Source: Thiocapsa sp. UBA6158 | GTDB taxonomy: Bacteria; Pseudomonadota; Gammaproteobacteria; Chromatiales; Chromatiaceae | DNA: 33,916 bases | Direction of reading: 5' to 3' | NCBI RefSeq assembly: GCF_002423035.1 | Contig: NZ_DIUM01000028.1 | Span: forward strand, 15,037-48,952 | Part shown: piece after piece, positions 15,426 through 23,745 of the stretch | Layout of the letters: each line of letters opens with the position of its first letter | How positions within the stretch are numbered: position 1 is the stretch's first letter | Notes under the pieces: model-generated | Told to the model about the DNA's origin: nothing | The model's database searches: none | The model's input: only the letters and a program-made list of their open reading frames with translations | Position numbers and translations under genes: made by a program

Positions 15426-17846
15426 ATGGATCTGCGCATACTCTGGCTCGTCCTCTTGTTGATACCCGCAGCGCAGGCCGCGGATGTGCCTGTCGAGGCC
15501 GCATCCCGATTCACGGAATCGGACCCGCATCTGGATCCGGAGCGGGCGCACCGGGGCTATATGGGCACCGTGGTCTGCGCAGAGTGCCACCAGGCGGAGT
15601 TTGACCTTTGGAAGGGGTCCGACCATGACCTGGCGATGACGCAGGCGACGTCGGAGACCGTGCTCGGCAACTTCGACGACGTGCAGATCCAGGCGCACGG
15701 CGTCACATCCCGCTTCTTCCGTCGAGACGGAGGCTACTTCGTACAGACCGACGGACCCGACGGGCAGCTTCGGGACTATTCGATCCGCTACACCTTCGGC
15801 TGGTCTCCGCTGCAGCAATATCTGATCGCGTTTCCGGGCGGCCGGCTCCAGGCACTCGGGCTGGCTTGGGACACGCGCTCGCCGGAGCAGGGTGGACAGC
15901 GCTGGTTCCATCTTTATCCAGATCCGGATCCGAACGCGCCGATGGACCACCGCAATCCGCTGCATTGGACGGGCGCGGAACAGACCTGGAACTATCAGTG
16001 CGCGGACTGCCACTCCACCGACCTGCAAAAGCGCTACGACCCCGAGCAGCAGGTCTACGACACACGCTATGCGGAGATCAACGTCGCCTGCGAGGCCTGC
16101 CACGGACCCGGTGCCCGCCACGTCGACTGGGCCAGGGCGCAGCCCGCCGGAGAGAACGCCGAGACGGCCGCAGGGACCGACGCCGCCGGCCGCGGTCTGC
16201 TGGTCGATCTCAAAGATCGCGACGGCGGCCTCTGGCAGATCAATCCCGAGACGGGAAAACCGGAGCGATCCGTGATCCGCTCGCCCCAAGGCGGTCCGCA
16301 CGTACAGACCGAGACCTGCGCCCGCTGTCATTCCAGGCGCGGACGTATCCAGGATGCGCTGACCCCGACCGAGCCGCTGCATCAGGGCTTCCGCCTCGCC
16401 TTGCTCGATCCCGCGATTTACTTTCCGGACGGTCAGATCAAGGACGAGGTCTTCGTCCATGGTTCCTTCATCCAGAGTCGCATGTACCATCAAGGCGTCG
16501 TCTGCAGCGACTGCCACGAGCCCCATCGTCTCGAGCTGCACGCCGAGGGCAATGCCGTCTGCGCCCGTTGCCATACGGCCGCCCGTTACGATTCAACCGA
16601 GCATCATCACCACGAAGCCGGCTCGACCGGTGCCGCCTGCGTGGCCTGTCATATGCCCCAGCGCTATTACATGGTCGTGGACGAGCGCGCCGATCACAGC
16701 CTGCGGGTGCCGCGGCCGGATCTGTCCCTGACGCTCGGAACGCCCAATGCCTGCAACGCCTGCCATCGGGACAAAGATGCCGCCTGGGCGGCGACCGCGG
16801 TGGAGACCTGGTATCCGGACCCGGCGTATCGAGGGTCCCACTTCGGCGAGGCCCTGCACGCCGCAGACGCCAATGCCCCGGATGCAGCCGAGCGGCTGCT
16901 TGCACTCGCGGCCGATACCACACAACCCGCCATTGCCCGTGCCAGTGCCCTGGACCGGCTCCGTAACCACGCGGACCCGACTGCACTCATGACGGTGCAG
17001 CGCCTGCTCGACGATCCGCAGGCGCAGGTACGCGCACAAGCGGTGCGCTTTTTGGATCTCGCGGACCTGCAGACTCGGGTCGAGCTGGCCTGGCCGCTGC
17101 TGTCCGATCCGGCGCTCACGGTGCGATTGGAGGCCGCTCGCGTGCTGGCGCCGGTCATGACCCAAGGGGTCGGGGGCGAGCTGGCGGACCGCTTGAGTGC
17201 CGCCTTGGAGGAATACGCGATCGCGGAGATGGTGAATGCCGACCGACCCGAGGCACATCTGAATCTTGGCTTGTTGGCGGTCGAGGCCGGCGAGCCCCGT
17301 GTAGCCGAGCAGGCGTATCGCACCGCCCTGAGCCTCGATCGACGCTTCACCCCGGCGCGGGTGAACCTTGCCGACCTTTATCGGGTGCTGGGCCGCGAGT
17401 CCGAGGCCGAGGCGGAGCTGGTGGCCGGGCTCGCCGCCGAGCCCGTCACGGCGTCCGAGCGCGCCGACCTGCACTACGCCTTGGGTCTTGTGCAGGTCCG
17501 ATCACAGCGCCTGGATGCGGCCCTCGCAGAGCTGGCGCGTGCCGCCGAGCTGGCGCCGCAGAACAGTCGCTATGCTCATGTCTACGCCGTCGCACTCGAC
17601 GGTGCCGGTCGCACCCCGGAGGCCCTCTCGGTTCTGGAGGCTGCCCAAGGGCAAGCCCGGACCGATCGCGCTATCCTGATCGCCTTGATCCAATACAACG
17701 CCAAGCTCGGTCGAGCAGATGCCGCCGAGCGCTGGCTCGATGTGCTCCGTGCCCGCACCCCCGGCGATCCCGCCCTGATTCAGCTCGAGGAGCAGATCAA
17801 GAACCTGCAGGACGTGGGTGCAACTGAAAGCCCGGCCAGCGGCTGA
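15426..17846 (+). CDS. Exported octahaem cytochrome c with HEAT-like and TPR repeats
   Basis: An 806-residue predicted periplasmic c-type cytochrome. The start at 15426 gives a short signal peptide (MDLRILWLVLLLIPAAQA), whereas upstream in-frame sequence has none. Eight CxxCH haem motifs occur at about residues 51, 192, 222, 298, 360, 379, 405 and 443 (CAECH, CADCH, CEACH, CARCH, CSDCH, CARCH, CVACH, CNACH). After the last haem come HEAT-like helical repeats (about 485-600) and TPR repeats (about 610-795; HLNLGLLAVEAGEPRVAEQA is one). Haem-rich plus TPR proteins occur in sulfur and metal-cycling bacteria, mostly without known function; electron transfer with partner docking by the TPR part is a reasonable inference. 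The reading frame upstream of 15426 is not supported. No cytochrome partner gene is adjacent. Confidence 0.9.
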   Translation: MDLRILWLVLLLIPAAQAADVPVEAASRFTESDPHLDPERAHRGYMGTVVCAECHQAEFDLWKGSDHDLAMTQATSETVLGNFDDVQIQAHGVTSRFFRRDGGYFVQTDGPDGQLRDYSIRYTFGWSPLQQYLIAFPGGRLQALGLAWDTRSPEQGGQRWFHLYPDPDPNAPMDHRNPLHWTGAEQTWNYQCADCHSTDLQKRYDPEQQVYDTRYAEINVACEACHGPGARHVDWARAQPAGENAETAAGTDAAGRGLLVDLKDRDGGLWQINPETGKPERSVIRSPQGGPHVQTETCARCHSRRGRIQDALTPTEPLHQGFRLALLDPAIYFPDGQIKDEVFVHGSFIQSRMYHQGVVCSDCHEPHRLELHAEGNAVCARCHTAARYDSTEHHHHEAGSTGAACVACHMPQRYYMVVDERADHSLRVPRPDLSLTLGTPNACNACHRDKDAAWAATAVETWYPDPAYRGSHFGEALHAADANAPDAAERLLALAADTTQPAIARASALDRLRNHADPTALMTVQRLLDDPQAQVRAQAVRFLDLADLQTRVELAWPLLSDPALTVRLEAARVLAPVMTQGVGGELADRLSAALEEYAIAEMVNADRPEAHLNLGLLAVEAGEPRVAEQAYRTALSLDRRFTPARVNLADLYRVLGRESEAEAELVAGLAAEPVTASERADLHYALGLVQVRSQRLDAALAELARAAELAPQNSRYAHVYAVALDGAGRTPEALSVLEAAQGQARTDRAILIALIQYNAKLGRADAAERWLDVLRARTPGDPALIQLEEQIKNLQDVGATESPASG

Positions 17847-17889
17847 CGCCGTATTGCGACGCGGCCATTTGCATAAATCCGCCGGATGG

Positions 17890-17916
17890 GGTGGACGAGC
17901 GAGAGCGAAGTCCACC
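17890..17916. terminator. Hairpin after the cytochrome gene
   Basis: GGTGGAC (17890-17896) and GTCCACC (17910-17916) form a perfect 7-bp stem around a 13-base GAGCGAGAGCGAA loop, 43 bases after the cytochrome stop. It resembles the widespread GTGGAC/GTCCAC intergenic hairpins of proteobacteria. Terminator function is possible; there is no T-tract. Confidence 0.45.
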
Positions 17917-17946
17917 AAGCCCCGCTTCACGCCACGCCGGCTCCTC

Positions 17947-18138
17947 TAAACCGCGCCCAGCAGGGTATGCGCTATTTTTCGATGGGATCGGCGCCGGCAG
18001 ATTCAACGACCGGTGGAGCCGGCGCGGTTTAAGATTATAAAAAATAGATTGTTCTAAACCGCGTCCCCGCTAAGGGCTATGGATGCGCCCAAGGTCGAAC
18101 TGACTCCAAAGTGAGTATCTCGCTCTGGACGCGGTTTA
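17947..18138 (-). repeat. Composite palindromic repeat, full copy, inverted
   Basis: Read on the plus strand: inverted module B (17947-18031, TAAACCGCGCCCAGCAGGG to GGCGCGGTTTA), an AT-rich spacer (18033-18054), then inverted module A (18055-18138, TAAACCGCGTCCCCGC to GGACGCGGTTTA). On the minus strand this is the same A-spacer-B order as at 30709-30902. It ends 62 bp before the SMC gene, so the operon's promoter is either in the short remaining gap or within the element, whose spacer contains ATTATAAAAAATAG. Confidence 0.85.
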
Positions 18139-18200
18139 GTCAGAGTGGTCGAAATCGCCGGACTCAAGATCAACGCACCCCGTTTCCTGGAAGGATCCAC

Positions 18201-21200
18201 ATGCCCAGCCTGAATCGCATCATTCTCATCAACACGCATCTGCAGGGTGTGGTCGAGCTTTGCGTCGACGACCACACCAACATCTGCGGCACCAACGCCT
18301 CCGGCAAGACGACCCTGCAGCGGTTGGTGCCGGTGTTCTACGGCGAGTATCCGAGCCGTGTCGTGCCCGCTACCCGCGACAGTTTCCAGCGTTGGTACCT
18401 GCCCACCGAGCAGAGTTTCATCATCTACGACTACCTGAGCCTGGACGGCGAGCCCTGTCAGGCCGTGCTGGCCGCCGCCGCGGACGGCAAGGGCGTCGCC
18501 TATCGTCTGATCCGTAAAGCCTTCGACCTGGGCGACTACACCCGTGCCCGCCCCGGCGACACCCTGACCTGTCTCGGCATGACCGAGTTGGGCCGGCAAC
18601 TCAAGCAGTCCGGTGTGAGCGTCAGCGGGTTGCTCAATACCCGCGAGTACCGCGCCATCCTGCAGAACGATCGCGGCCAGCTTGCCGCGCGCGGCAACAG
18701 CGGCGAGCTGCGCGCGCTGGCCCGGCAGTTCTCGCTGTGCGAGACCGGGCATTCGCTGCGTCATATCGAGAAACTCGCCCAGGCCGTGCACTCGCGGGAG
18801 GGCAAGATGGAAACCGTGCGCTCCATGATTGCCGCCATCCTTGAAGAAGACGGTGTGAATCCGCCGACCTCGCAGCTCAAGCCCCAGCAGGTGGAGACCT
18901 GGATTCGCGAGAGCCAGCTCGTACAGGGGTTCGATGCGCTGCGTCCCGACTTCGAAAAGCTGGAGCGCGAGTACCAGGATCTACTGGACTGCGAGCGGCG
19001 CCTCGGTGGTCTGCTGCGGGGCTACCGGATCGACGAACCCCGGCTGCAGCAGACCCTGGACGAGAGCAGCGCGGCCATCGAGCAGGCCGGTTTCGCACTC
19101 AAACACTTGGAAGACGGCTGGAATGAGCGCCGCGACGCGCTCAATCAGGATCTCTCCGTCGCGCGCGGCGAGATGAGCTGCGCCGACGACGAACTCAAGC
19201 AGATCGAGCAGCAGTATCAGGTCTTTCTGGAGGCCGATATCGAGCAGGCGCGGGCCGATCTGGACAAGATCGCGATCTGGAGCGACGAGCTTGAAAACCT
19301 GCGCGGTCGCTATCGTTTGCTCACCGAGCAACATCGGGATGTCGAGCGTGAATATCAGGTGCGCTGCGAAGCGATCAAAGACCAGCGCGACTGCCGCCTG
19401 GAACACTTGCGTACCAGACAGGCCGATCTCGGCGAGCAGCGCACCGCCCTGATCGAGCAGCGCAACAGCGAGCTCGAAGCCTTGACGCAGCGCCAGCACC
19501 AAGAGCGCGAGGGCGGGATCGAGACCTTTCGCAAACAAGAGGGCCAGTACGCACTCGAACGCGAGCGTCTGGACGTCTGGATCCAGAGCGCCGGCTTCAC
19601 CGAGGAGGAGAATCGTTCGCTGGCGATCCTCGATCAGCGTTTGGAGGAGGCCGAGGCCGCGGTCGAGGCTGCCGATGTCCGGGTGCGAGAGCAGGAAGGC
19701 CGCGAGAAGACGCTGCTCCGACAACGCCAGGACGCCGACGTCGCCGTGCGCGAGGCCGGTCAGCGGGTCACCCAACGTCAATCGCAGTGCGAGGAAGTTC
19801 AGCGCCTGCTCTACCCCGGCCAGCACAGTCTGCTGGAGTTTCTGCGCAGCGAGCAGCCGGGCTGGAAGGAGCAACTCGGCCGGGTGATCGAGCCGACCCT
19901 CCTGCAGCGCGCCGATTTGAAGCCTGCGTTGATCGAGCCGACGCAGGACGCGCTCTTCGGTGTGCGCCTGGATCTGTCGGCCATCGATCCGCCCGAGCAT
20001 GCCGCGTCCGAGACGGATCTGCGTCGGCGCCTGGAGCTCGCCGAGGATGCGCTGACGGACGCGGAGAATCGAAAACAGGCCGCCGAGAAGATCCTGAGCG
20101 ATCTCGTTAGCACCTTGGATGAACAACACCGCGGACTGACCCTCGCCCGCGCCAAACTGCGTAGCGCGCGCGAAGATCGACACCGCATCAAGGACGAACG
20201 GCGCGCCCGCAAAGAACAGCTCGACGCGGCGCTGCGGGAACGCAAGAGCGCGGCTCGGGCACAACTGACCGAGCTGGGTGCACGGGCACGGCAGCTCGAG
20301 GGCGATCACCGACAGTGGCTGGACGACCTCCAGGCCAGACACGGCGTCGCACACCTGGAGCTCAAGGCACACTGGCAGGAGGTCATCGGGCGGCTGGATC
20401 TCGAGCTCGGGCAGTTGCGCGACTCCATGGATGAGAGCACGCGCGCCGCCAAGTCCGAGCTGGACGCCTGTTCCGCCTGGTTCAACGGCCAGCTGAAGTC
20501 GCGTGGCGTGGATGCGCAGGACATCATCGGGCCGAAAGAACAGATCGACGCCTTGGCCGCGCGGATCCAGAGCGCGGAGCGTCGCCGTGCCGAGGTGCGG
20601 GAGTACGATGACTGGTTTCGGCTCAGTTGGGTCACGCGCAAACCGAAACTCCAGGGCGAGCTGGACGACAGCTGCCGCCGCGCAGCGACATTCGACCAAG
20701 CGCTCAAGTCCGTCACCGACGACTTCAAACGCGAACGCGGCCGACTGACGGAGGGCCGGGAGCATGCCCGGCGTCGTAAGCACGAGGCCGAGGAGCACCT
20801 GGGAAAACTCAAGGGCCTGCTCGCTCGACTCAACGCCCTGAAGCTACCGCGCGATGAAGCGCCTCCGGAGGGCGAGCTCGACGAGCGTCTGCGTCTCGGC
20901 GACGAGCTGCTGTACCGCCGCGAGCGGGTTATGGACGCGGTCAAGACGCACGTGGAGCGTTTCGACACCCTGATCGCCGGTCAGTCCGGCTCCAGCCTGG
21001 CTGAATTCTGGGAACGCGGTCGCGAGGAAAGCCTGCTGGTCGGCGAGCAGGGGATTCGCCGCATGGATCACCGCAAGCTGGTGCCGCACCTGGAGCAGTT
21101 GCTTACCGTAATGGTGCCGCAGAGCCTGATGGCCCTGCGCGAGCAGGGCCGGTTGTTCGGTCTCGACCTCAACAACTACTACGACGTCCTAGCCGATATC

Positions 21201-21875
21201 GATCGGCGTATCGCCGCACAAAGTGCGCGCATCACCCGCGAGGTCAGCGAGGATCTCTGTCTCGACGGCGTCTCGGACTCCGCGGTGCGCATCCGCTCGC
21301 GCATCGCCGAGCTGGAGTTCTGGCCGGATCTGAAGGCCTTCATCTCCGCCTTCCAGGCCTGGCGCGAGGACGACTTCAACGGCCTGCCCGGCGAGGACTA
21401 CATCGGCAGCCTGCGCCGGGCGCTGGACATCATCGGCCGCTCGGCCCTGAACGGGGGTGTGGCCGGGCTGCTCGAGATCGAGCTGCGCCTGCGCGAGGGC
21501 CACAGCGATCTGGTGATCCGCACCGACCGCCAGCTCAACGAATCCTCCAGCCACGGCATGGCCTATCTGATCCTGTGCAAGTTCCTGCTTGCCTTCACCC
21601 GGCTGCTGCGCGGCGGCGCGCCCGTCACCATCCATTGGCCGATCGACGAGCTGGGGACACTGCACCACCAGAACGTGAAGAAGATCTTCGACGCCTGCAC
21701 CAGCAACAACATCCGCGTGCTCGGCGCCTTTCCCAATCCGGACTCGGAGGTTTTGGGACTCTTCGCCAACCGCTATATCGTCGATAAACAGACCCGGCAA
21801 CTCCAGATCGTCAAGCCGCGCGCGGATCCGATCGCGACCAAGCTGCGTGAACGCCGGACAACGGAGGTGCTTTAG
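18201..21875 (+). CDS. SMC-like ATPase of a Wadjet/MksB-like system
   Basis: A 1224-residue motor subunit, likely the JetC/MksB counterpart (loop-extruding, DNA-loading ATPase). Walker A is GTNASGKTT (residues 30-38), inside the opener NRIILINTHLQGVVEL that recalls the DUF3584 type of SMC-like proteins. Long Glu/Arg/Gln-rich coiled coils occupy roughly 270-530 and 610-1000, separated by a globular hinge-like segment (about 535-600; SLLEFLRSEQPGWKEQLG). Walker B is VTIHWPIDELGTL (Asp1149, Glu1150). At the ABC-signature position there is ESSSHGM (1114-1120) rather than LSGGQ. ATG 18201 follows GGAAGGAT by about five bases. The stop touches the next ATG directly. Function as anti-plasmid defence is inferred from the operon; a chromosome-organising role is the alternative. 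Confidence 0.88.
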   Translation: MPSLNRIILINTHLQGVVELCVDDHTNICGTNASGKTTLQRLVPVFYGEYPSRVVPATRDSFQRWYLPTEQSFIIYDYLSLDGEPCQAVLAAAADGKGVAYRLIRKAFDLGDYTRARPGDTLTCLGMTELGRQLKQSGVSVSGLLNTREYRAILQNDRGQLAARGNSGELRALARQFSLCETGHSLRHIEKLAQAVHSREGKMETVRSMIAAILEEDGVNPPTSQLKPQQVETWIRESQLVQGFDALRPDFEKLEREYQDLLDCERRLGGLLRGYRIDEPRLQQTLDESSAAIEQAGFALKHLEDGWNERRDALNQDLSVARGEMSCADDELKQIEQQYQVFLEADIEQARADLDKIAIWSDELENLRGRYRLLTEQHRDVEREYQVRCEAIKDQRDCRLEHLRTRQADLGEQRTALIEQRNSELEALTQRQHQEREGGIETFRKQEGQYALERERLDVWIQSAGFTEEENRSLAILDQRLEEAEAAVEAADVRVREQEGREKTLLRQRQDADVAVREAGQRVTQRQSQCEEVQRLLYPGQHSLLEFLRSEQPGWKEQLGRVIEPTLLQRADLKPALIEPTQDALFGVRLDLSAIDPPEHAASETDLRRRLELAEDALTDAENRKQAAEKILSDLVSTLDEQHRGLTLARAKLRSAREDRHRIKDERRARKEQLDAALRERKSAARAQLTELGARARQLEGDHRQWLDDLQARHGVAHLELKAHWQEVIGRLDLELGQLRDSMDESTRAAKSELDACSAWFNGQLKSRGVDAQDIIGPKEQIDALAARIQSAERRRAEVREYDDWFRLSWVTRKPKLQGELDDSCRRAATFDQALKSVTDDFKRERGRLTEGREHARRRKHEAEEHLGKLKGLLARLNALKLPRDEAPPEGELDERLRLGDELLYRRERVMDAVKTHVERFDTLIAGQSGSSLAEFWERGREESLLVGEQGIRRMDHRKLVPHLEQLLTVMVPQSLMALREQGRLFGLDLNNYYDVLADIDRRIAAQSARITREVSEDLCLDGVSDSAVRIRSRIAELEFWPDLKAFISAFQAWREDDFNGLPGEDYIGSLRRALDIIGRSALNGGVAGLLEIELRLREGHSDLVIRTDRQLNESSSHGMAYLILCKFLLAFTRLLRGGAPVTIHWPIDELGTLHHQNVKKIFDACTSNNIRVLGAFPNPDSEVLGLFANRYIVDKQTRQLQIVKPRADPIATKLRERRTTEVL

Positions 21876-22517
21876 ATGTTGTCGACCAAGGGACAGGTCA
21901 TCGAGCGGCTGCTCGGTGGCGCCTTCATCTGCCGTACCAGGTACGAGGACAGCTGGCGCTTTTTGCGCATCCCTGCCAACCGTGAGCAGGTCGACGCCTA
22001 TCTCGGGCAGCTCAACCGGCTGGTGGTCACGATCGGCACCGGCCCGGACACCGAGGTGTTCTTCTGCGGCTACCGCACCTTGGGCGATGCCGAGCGCAAA
22101 AAGCTCAGCGAGCAGTTTCGCGACATCTGCCAGGCCCTGACCCCGCTGGTCGAATGGCTGGTGCTGGTGCAGGACGCCGCCGGCCAGGACGCGCCCTTGA
22201 CCGAGGGCATGCCGGTCCGCCTCAATGAGCTGCAGACCGTCATCGAGGATACGCCGGCCTTCCGCGAGCAGTTGGGCCACATCTGTCGCTACTCGCTTTT
22301 TAAATCGACACGCGTAGATGTCGACGGCCAGATCAAGCTGATCTTCAAGCGGCTGTGCGATCTGGGCTATCTGATCCGTCCCAACACCGAGAAGCAGATC
22401 TATCTGGCCACCGGCAAGCTCGACTATCTCTACGAGGTCATCCGCTTCATCGACGACGCCGAGGGTCTGAATCTTGATGGCCAGGCCGAGTCCGCCATTC
22501 AGGGGCAGCTGCTGTGA
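21876..22517 (+). CDS. MukE/MksE (JetB)-like condensin accessory subunit
   Basis: A 213-residue protein in the size range of MukE. It has the expected mix of winged-helix-like segments, including EQLGHICRYSLF, IKLIFKRLCDLGYLIRPN and YLATGKLDYLYEVIRFI. In MukBEF and Wadjet complexes this subunit dimerises, binds the kleisin and contacts DNA. It begins immediately after the SMC stop codon (TAG then ATG, no spacer) and overlaps the next gene by four bases (GTGA), so translation is surely coupled. Identification rests on size, position and fold-like features more than on a single signature motif. Confidence 0.72.
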   Translation: MLSTKGQVIERLLGGAFICRTRYEDSWRFLRIPANREQVDAYLGQLNRLVVTIGTGPDTEVFFCGYRTLGDAERKKLSEQFRDICQALTPLVEWLVLVQDAAGQDAPLTEGMPVRLNELQTVIEDTPAFREQLGHICRYSLFKSTRVDVDGQIKLIFKRLCDLGYLIRPNTEKQIYLATGKLDYLYEVIRFIDDAEGLNLDGQAESAIQGQLL

Positions 22518-23734
22518 GCGACCATCTCAAGCAGGCCGGATTGAGCTTTCTGCGCCAACTCGCCCGCCATGCCGAGCCCATCATGGAGGCCTATCTGGCC
22601 GGTTCGATCGCGGATCAGGCGCTCGAATCCGGCGTGCGCGAGCGCCTCCTCAAGGACGGCATCCTCTATCGTCCCGAGCCCGGCGCCGATCTGCACCTGC
22701 GTCGCGTGGTGCGGGCGCTGCTCGAGGAGGCCCTGCGCGATGACCGCAACCGCCGGATCGATGCCAACACCGGCTCGGCGCTGGCGACCTTCAAGACACT
22801 CGCCGACCACTACAAGGAGGCCCATCACCAGGGCGACTACGCGGCCGCCGAGGCTTACCTTGGCGATCTGAAGGAGCACGTCTATGCCTTCGGCGAGACC
22901 CTGAGCCACGGCATCCGCGTACTCTGGAGCCGCATCAACAACGAGTTCGGGTATGTCGGTACGCTCGACGCCAAGATTCGCGAGAACGAGCTGGCACAGT
23001 CCCAGGTGAGCGAGCTGCTCGCCGGGCTGGAGCTGGTCAGCTTCGAGGTGCTCGCCGAGAGTGCCGGCGATCTGCGCGAGCTGCGTCATCTGCTGGTGAC
23101 CAACTTGCAACGCACCATTGGTAGCTGCGCCCAAGAGCTGAGCATCGTGCAGGGCCGCCTGCTGGAGCTCCTGGGACGTTTCCGCGAGATCCGTGGGCGG
23201 ACCCGGCTGATCAAGGGTTGGCTGCTGCATCTGACCCAGCACCCGGAGTACCAGGTGGGTCCCCACGCCGCCGGCAGTGCCATCCCGGCGCTGGTCAACC
23301 GCGCCGCGCCTGCGTTGGCCCCGGCAAGCCTGAGCCTGCATGATCCGACGCAGGAGGCCGTGCTGCTCGCCCTGCTGGCGCAGGTCCGATCACTGCATCC
23401 GCGCGAGTCGAGGGTTCAAGCCCTCGCCGAGGCACCGGCGCTGACGCTGACCGTGCCCGATGACTTCGAGGTGCGCAGCAGCACGACTCGTGCGGCCGTG
23501 GCTGCCTATTTCTGCGAGGTCATCGACAGCGGCGAGGCGCTTTCGGCCCTGGATTATCGCGACAGCCGATCTCTGCCCTGGGACGCCGAAAGCTGGCTGT
23601 ACCAGGTGCTCGGCGGCTACGAGGGTCTGCCCGAGGAGCAGAAGCGGCACTTCGAGCTCGAGACCATCGGCGAGGTCCATCCGCTCTACAGCGGCAACTT
23701 CATCATCCGGGACCTGCGCCTTTGGCTGGTCTGA
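22514..23734 (+). CDS. MukF/MksF (JetA)-like kleisin subunit
   Basis: A 406-residue protein, all-helical in character, in the MukF/MksF size range. The N-terminal part (RERLLKDGILYRPEPGADLHLRR) looks like a winged-helix; a long helical middle (about 85-240) is followed by a flexible Ala/Pro-rich linker (about 265-285) and a C-terminal globular region with LSALDYRDSRSLPWDAESWL and a final IRDLRLWLV. Kleisins bridge the SMC heads and recruit the MukE-like subunit. The start is GTG 22514, overlapping the upstream stop. Family assignment is inferred from operon position plus architecture and is less certain than that of the SMC subunit. Confidence 0.68.
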   Translation: MSDHLKQAGLSFLRQLARHAEPIMEAYLAGSIADQALESGVRERLLKDGILYRPEPGADLHLRRVVRALLEEALRDDRNRRIDANTGSALATFKTLADHYKEAHHQGDYAAAEAYLGDLKEHVYAFGETLSHGIRVLWSRINNEFGYVGTLDAKIRENELAQSQVSELLAGLELVSFEVLAESAGDLRELRHLLVTNLQRTIGSCAQELSIVQGRLLELLGRFREIRGRTRLIKGWLLHLTQHPEYQVGPHAAGSAIPALVNRAAPALAPASLSLHDPTQEAVLLALLAQVRSLHPRESRVQALAEAPALTLTVPDDFEVRSSTTRAAVAAYFCEVIDSGEALSALDYRDSRSLPWDAESWLYQVLGGYEGLPEEQKRHFELETIGEVHPLYSGNFIIRDLRLWLV

Positions 23735-23745
23735 GCAGGCGCCAC

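Noticed and set aside
17847..18200. An insertion sequence beside the SMC operon
   Set aside because: There is no transposase reading frame or fragment; the inverted ends belong to the short composite repeat.
18981..20798. A 605-codon minus-strand frame opposite the SMC gene
   Set aside because: Leu/Ala/Gln-rich with no motif or start signal; it reflects the coiled-coil codon pattern of the SMC gene.
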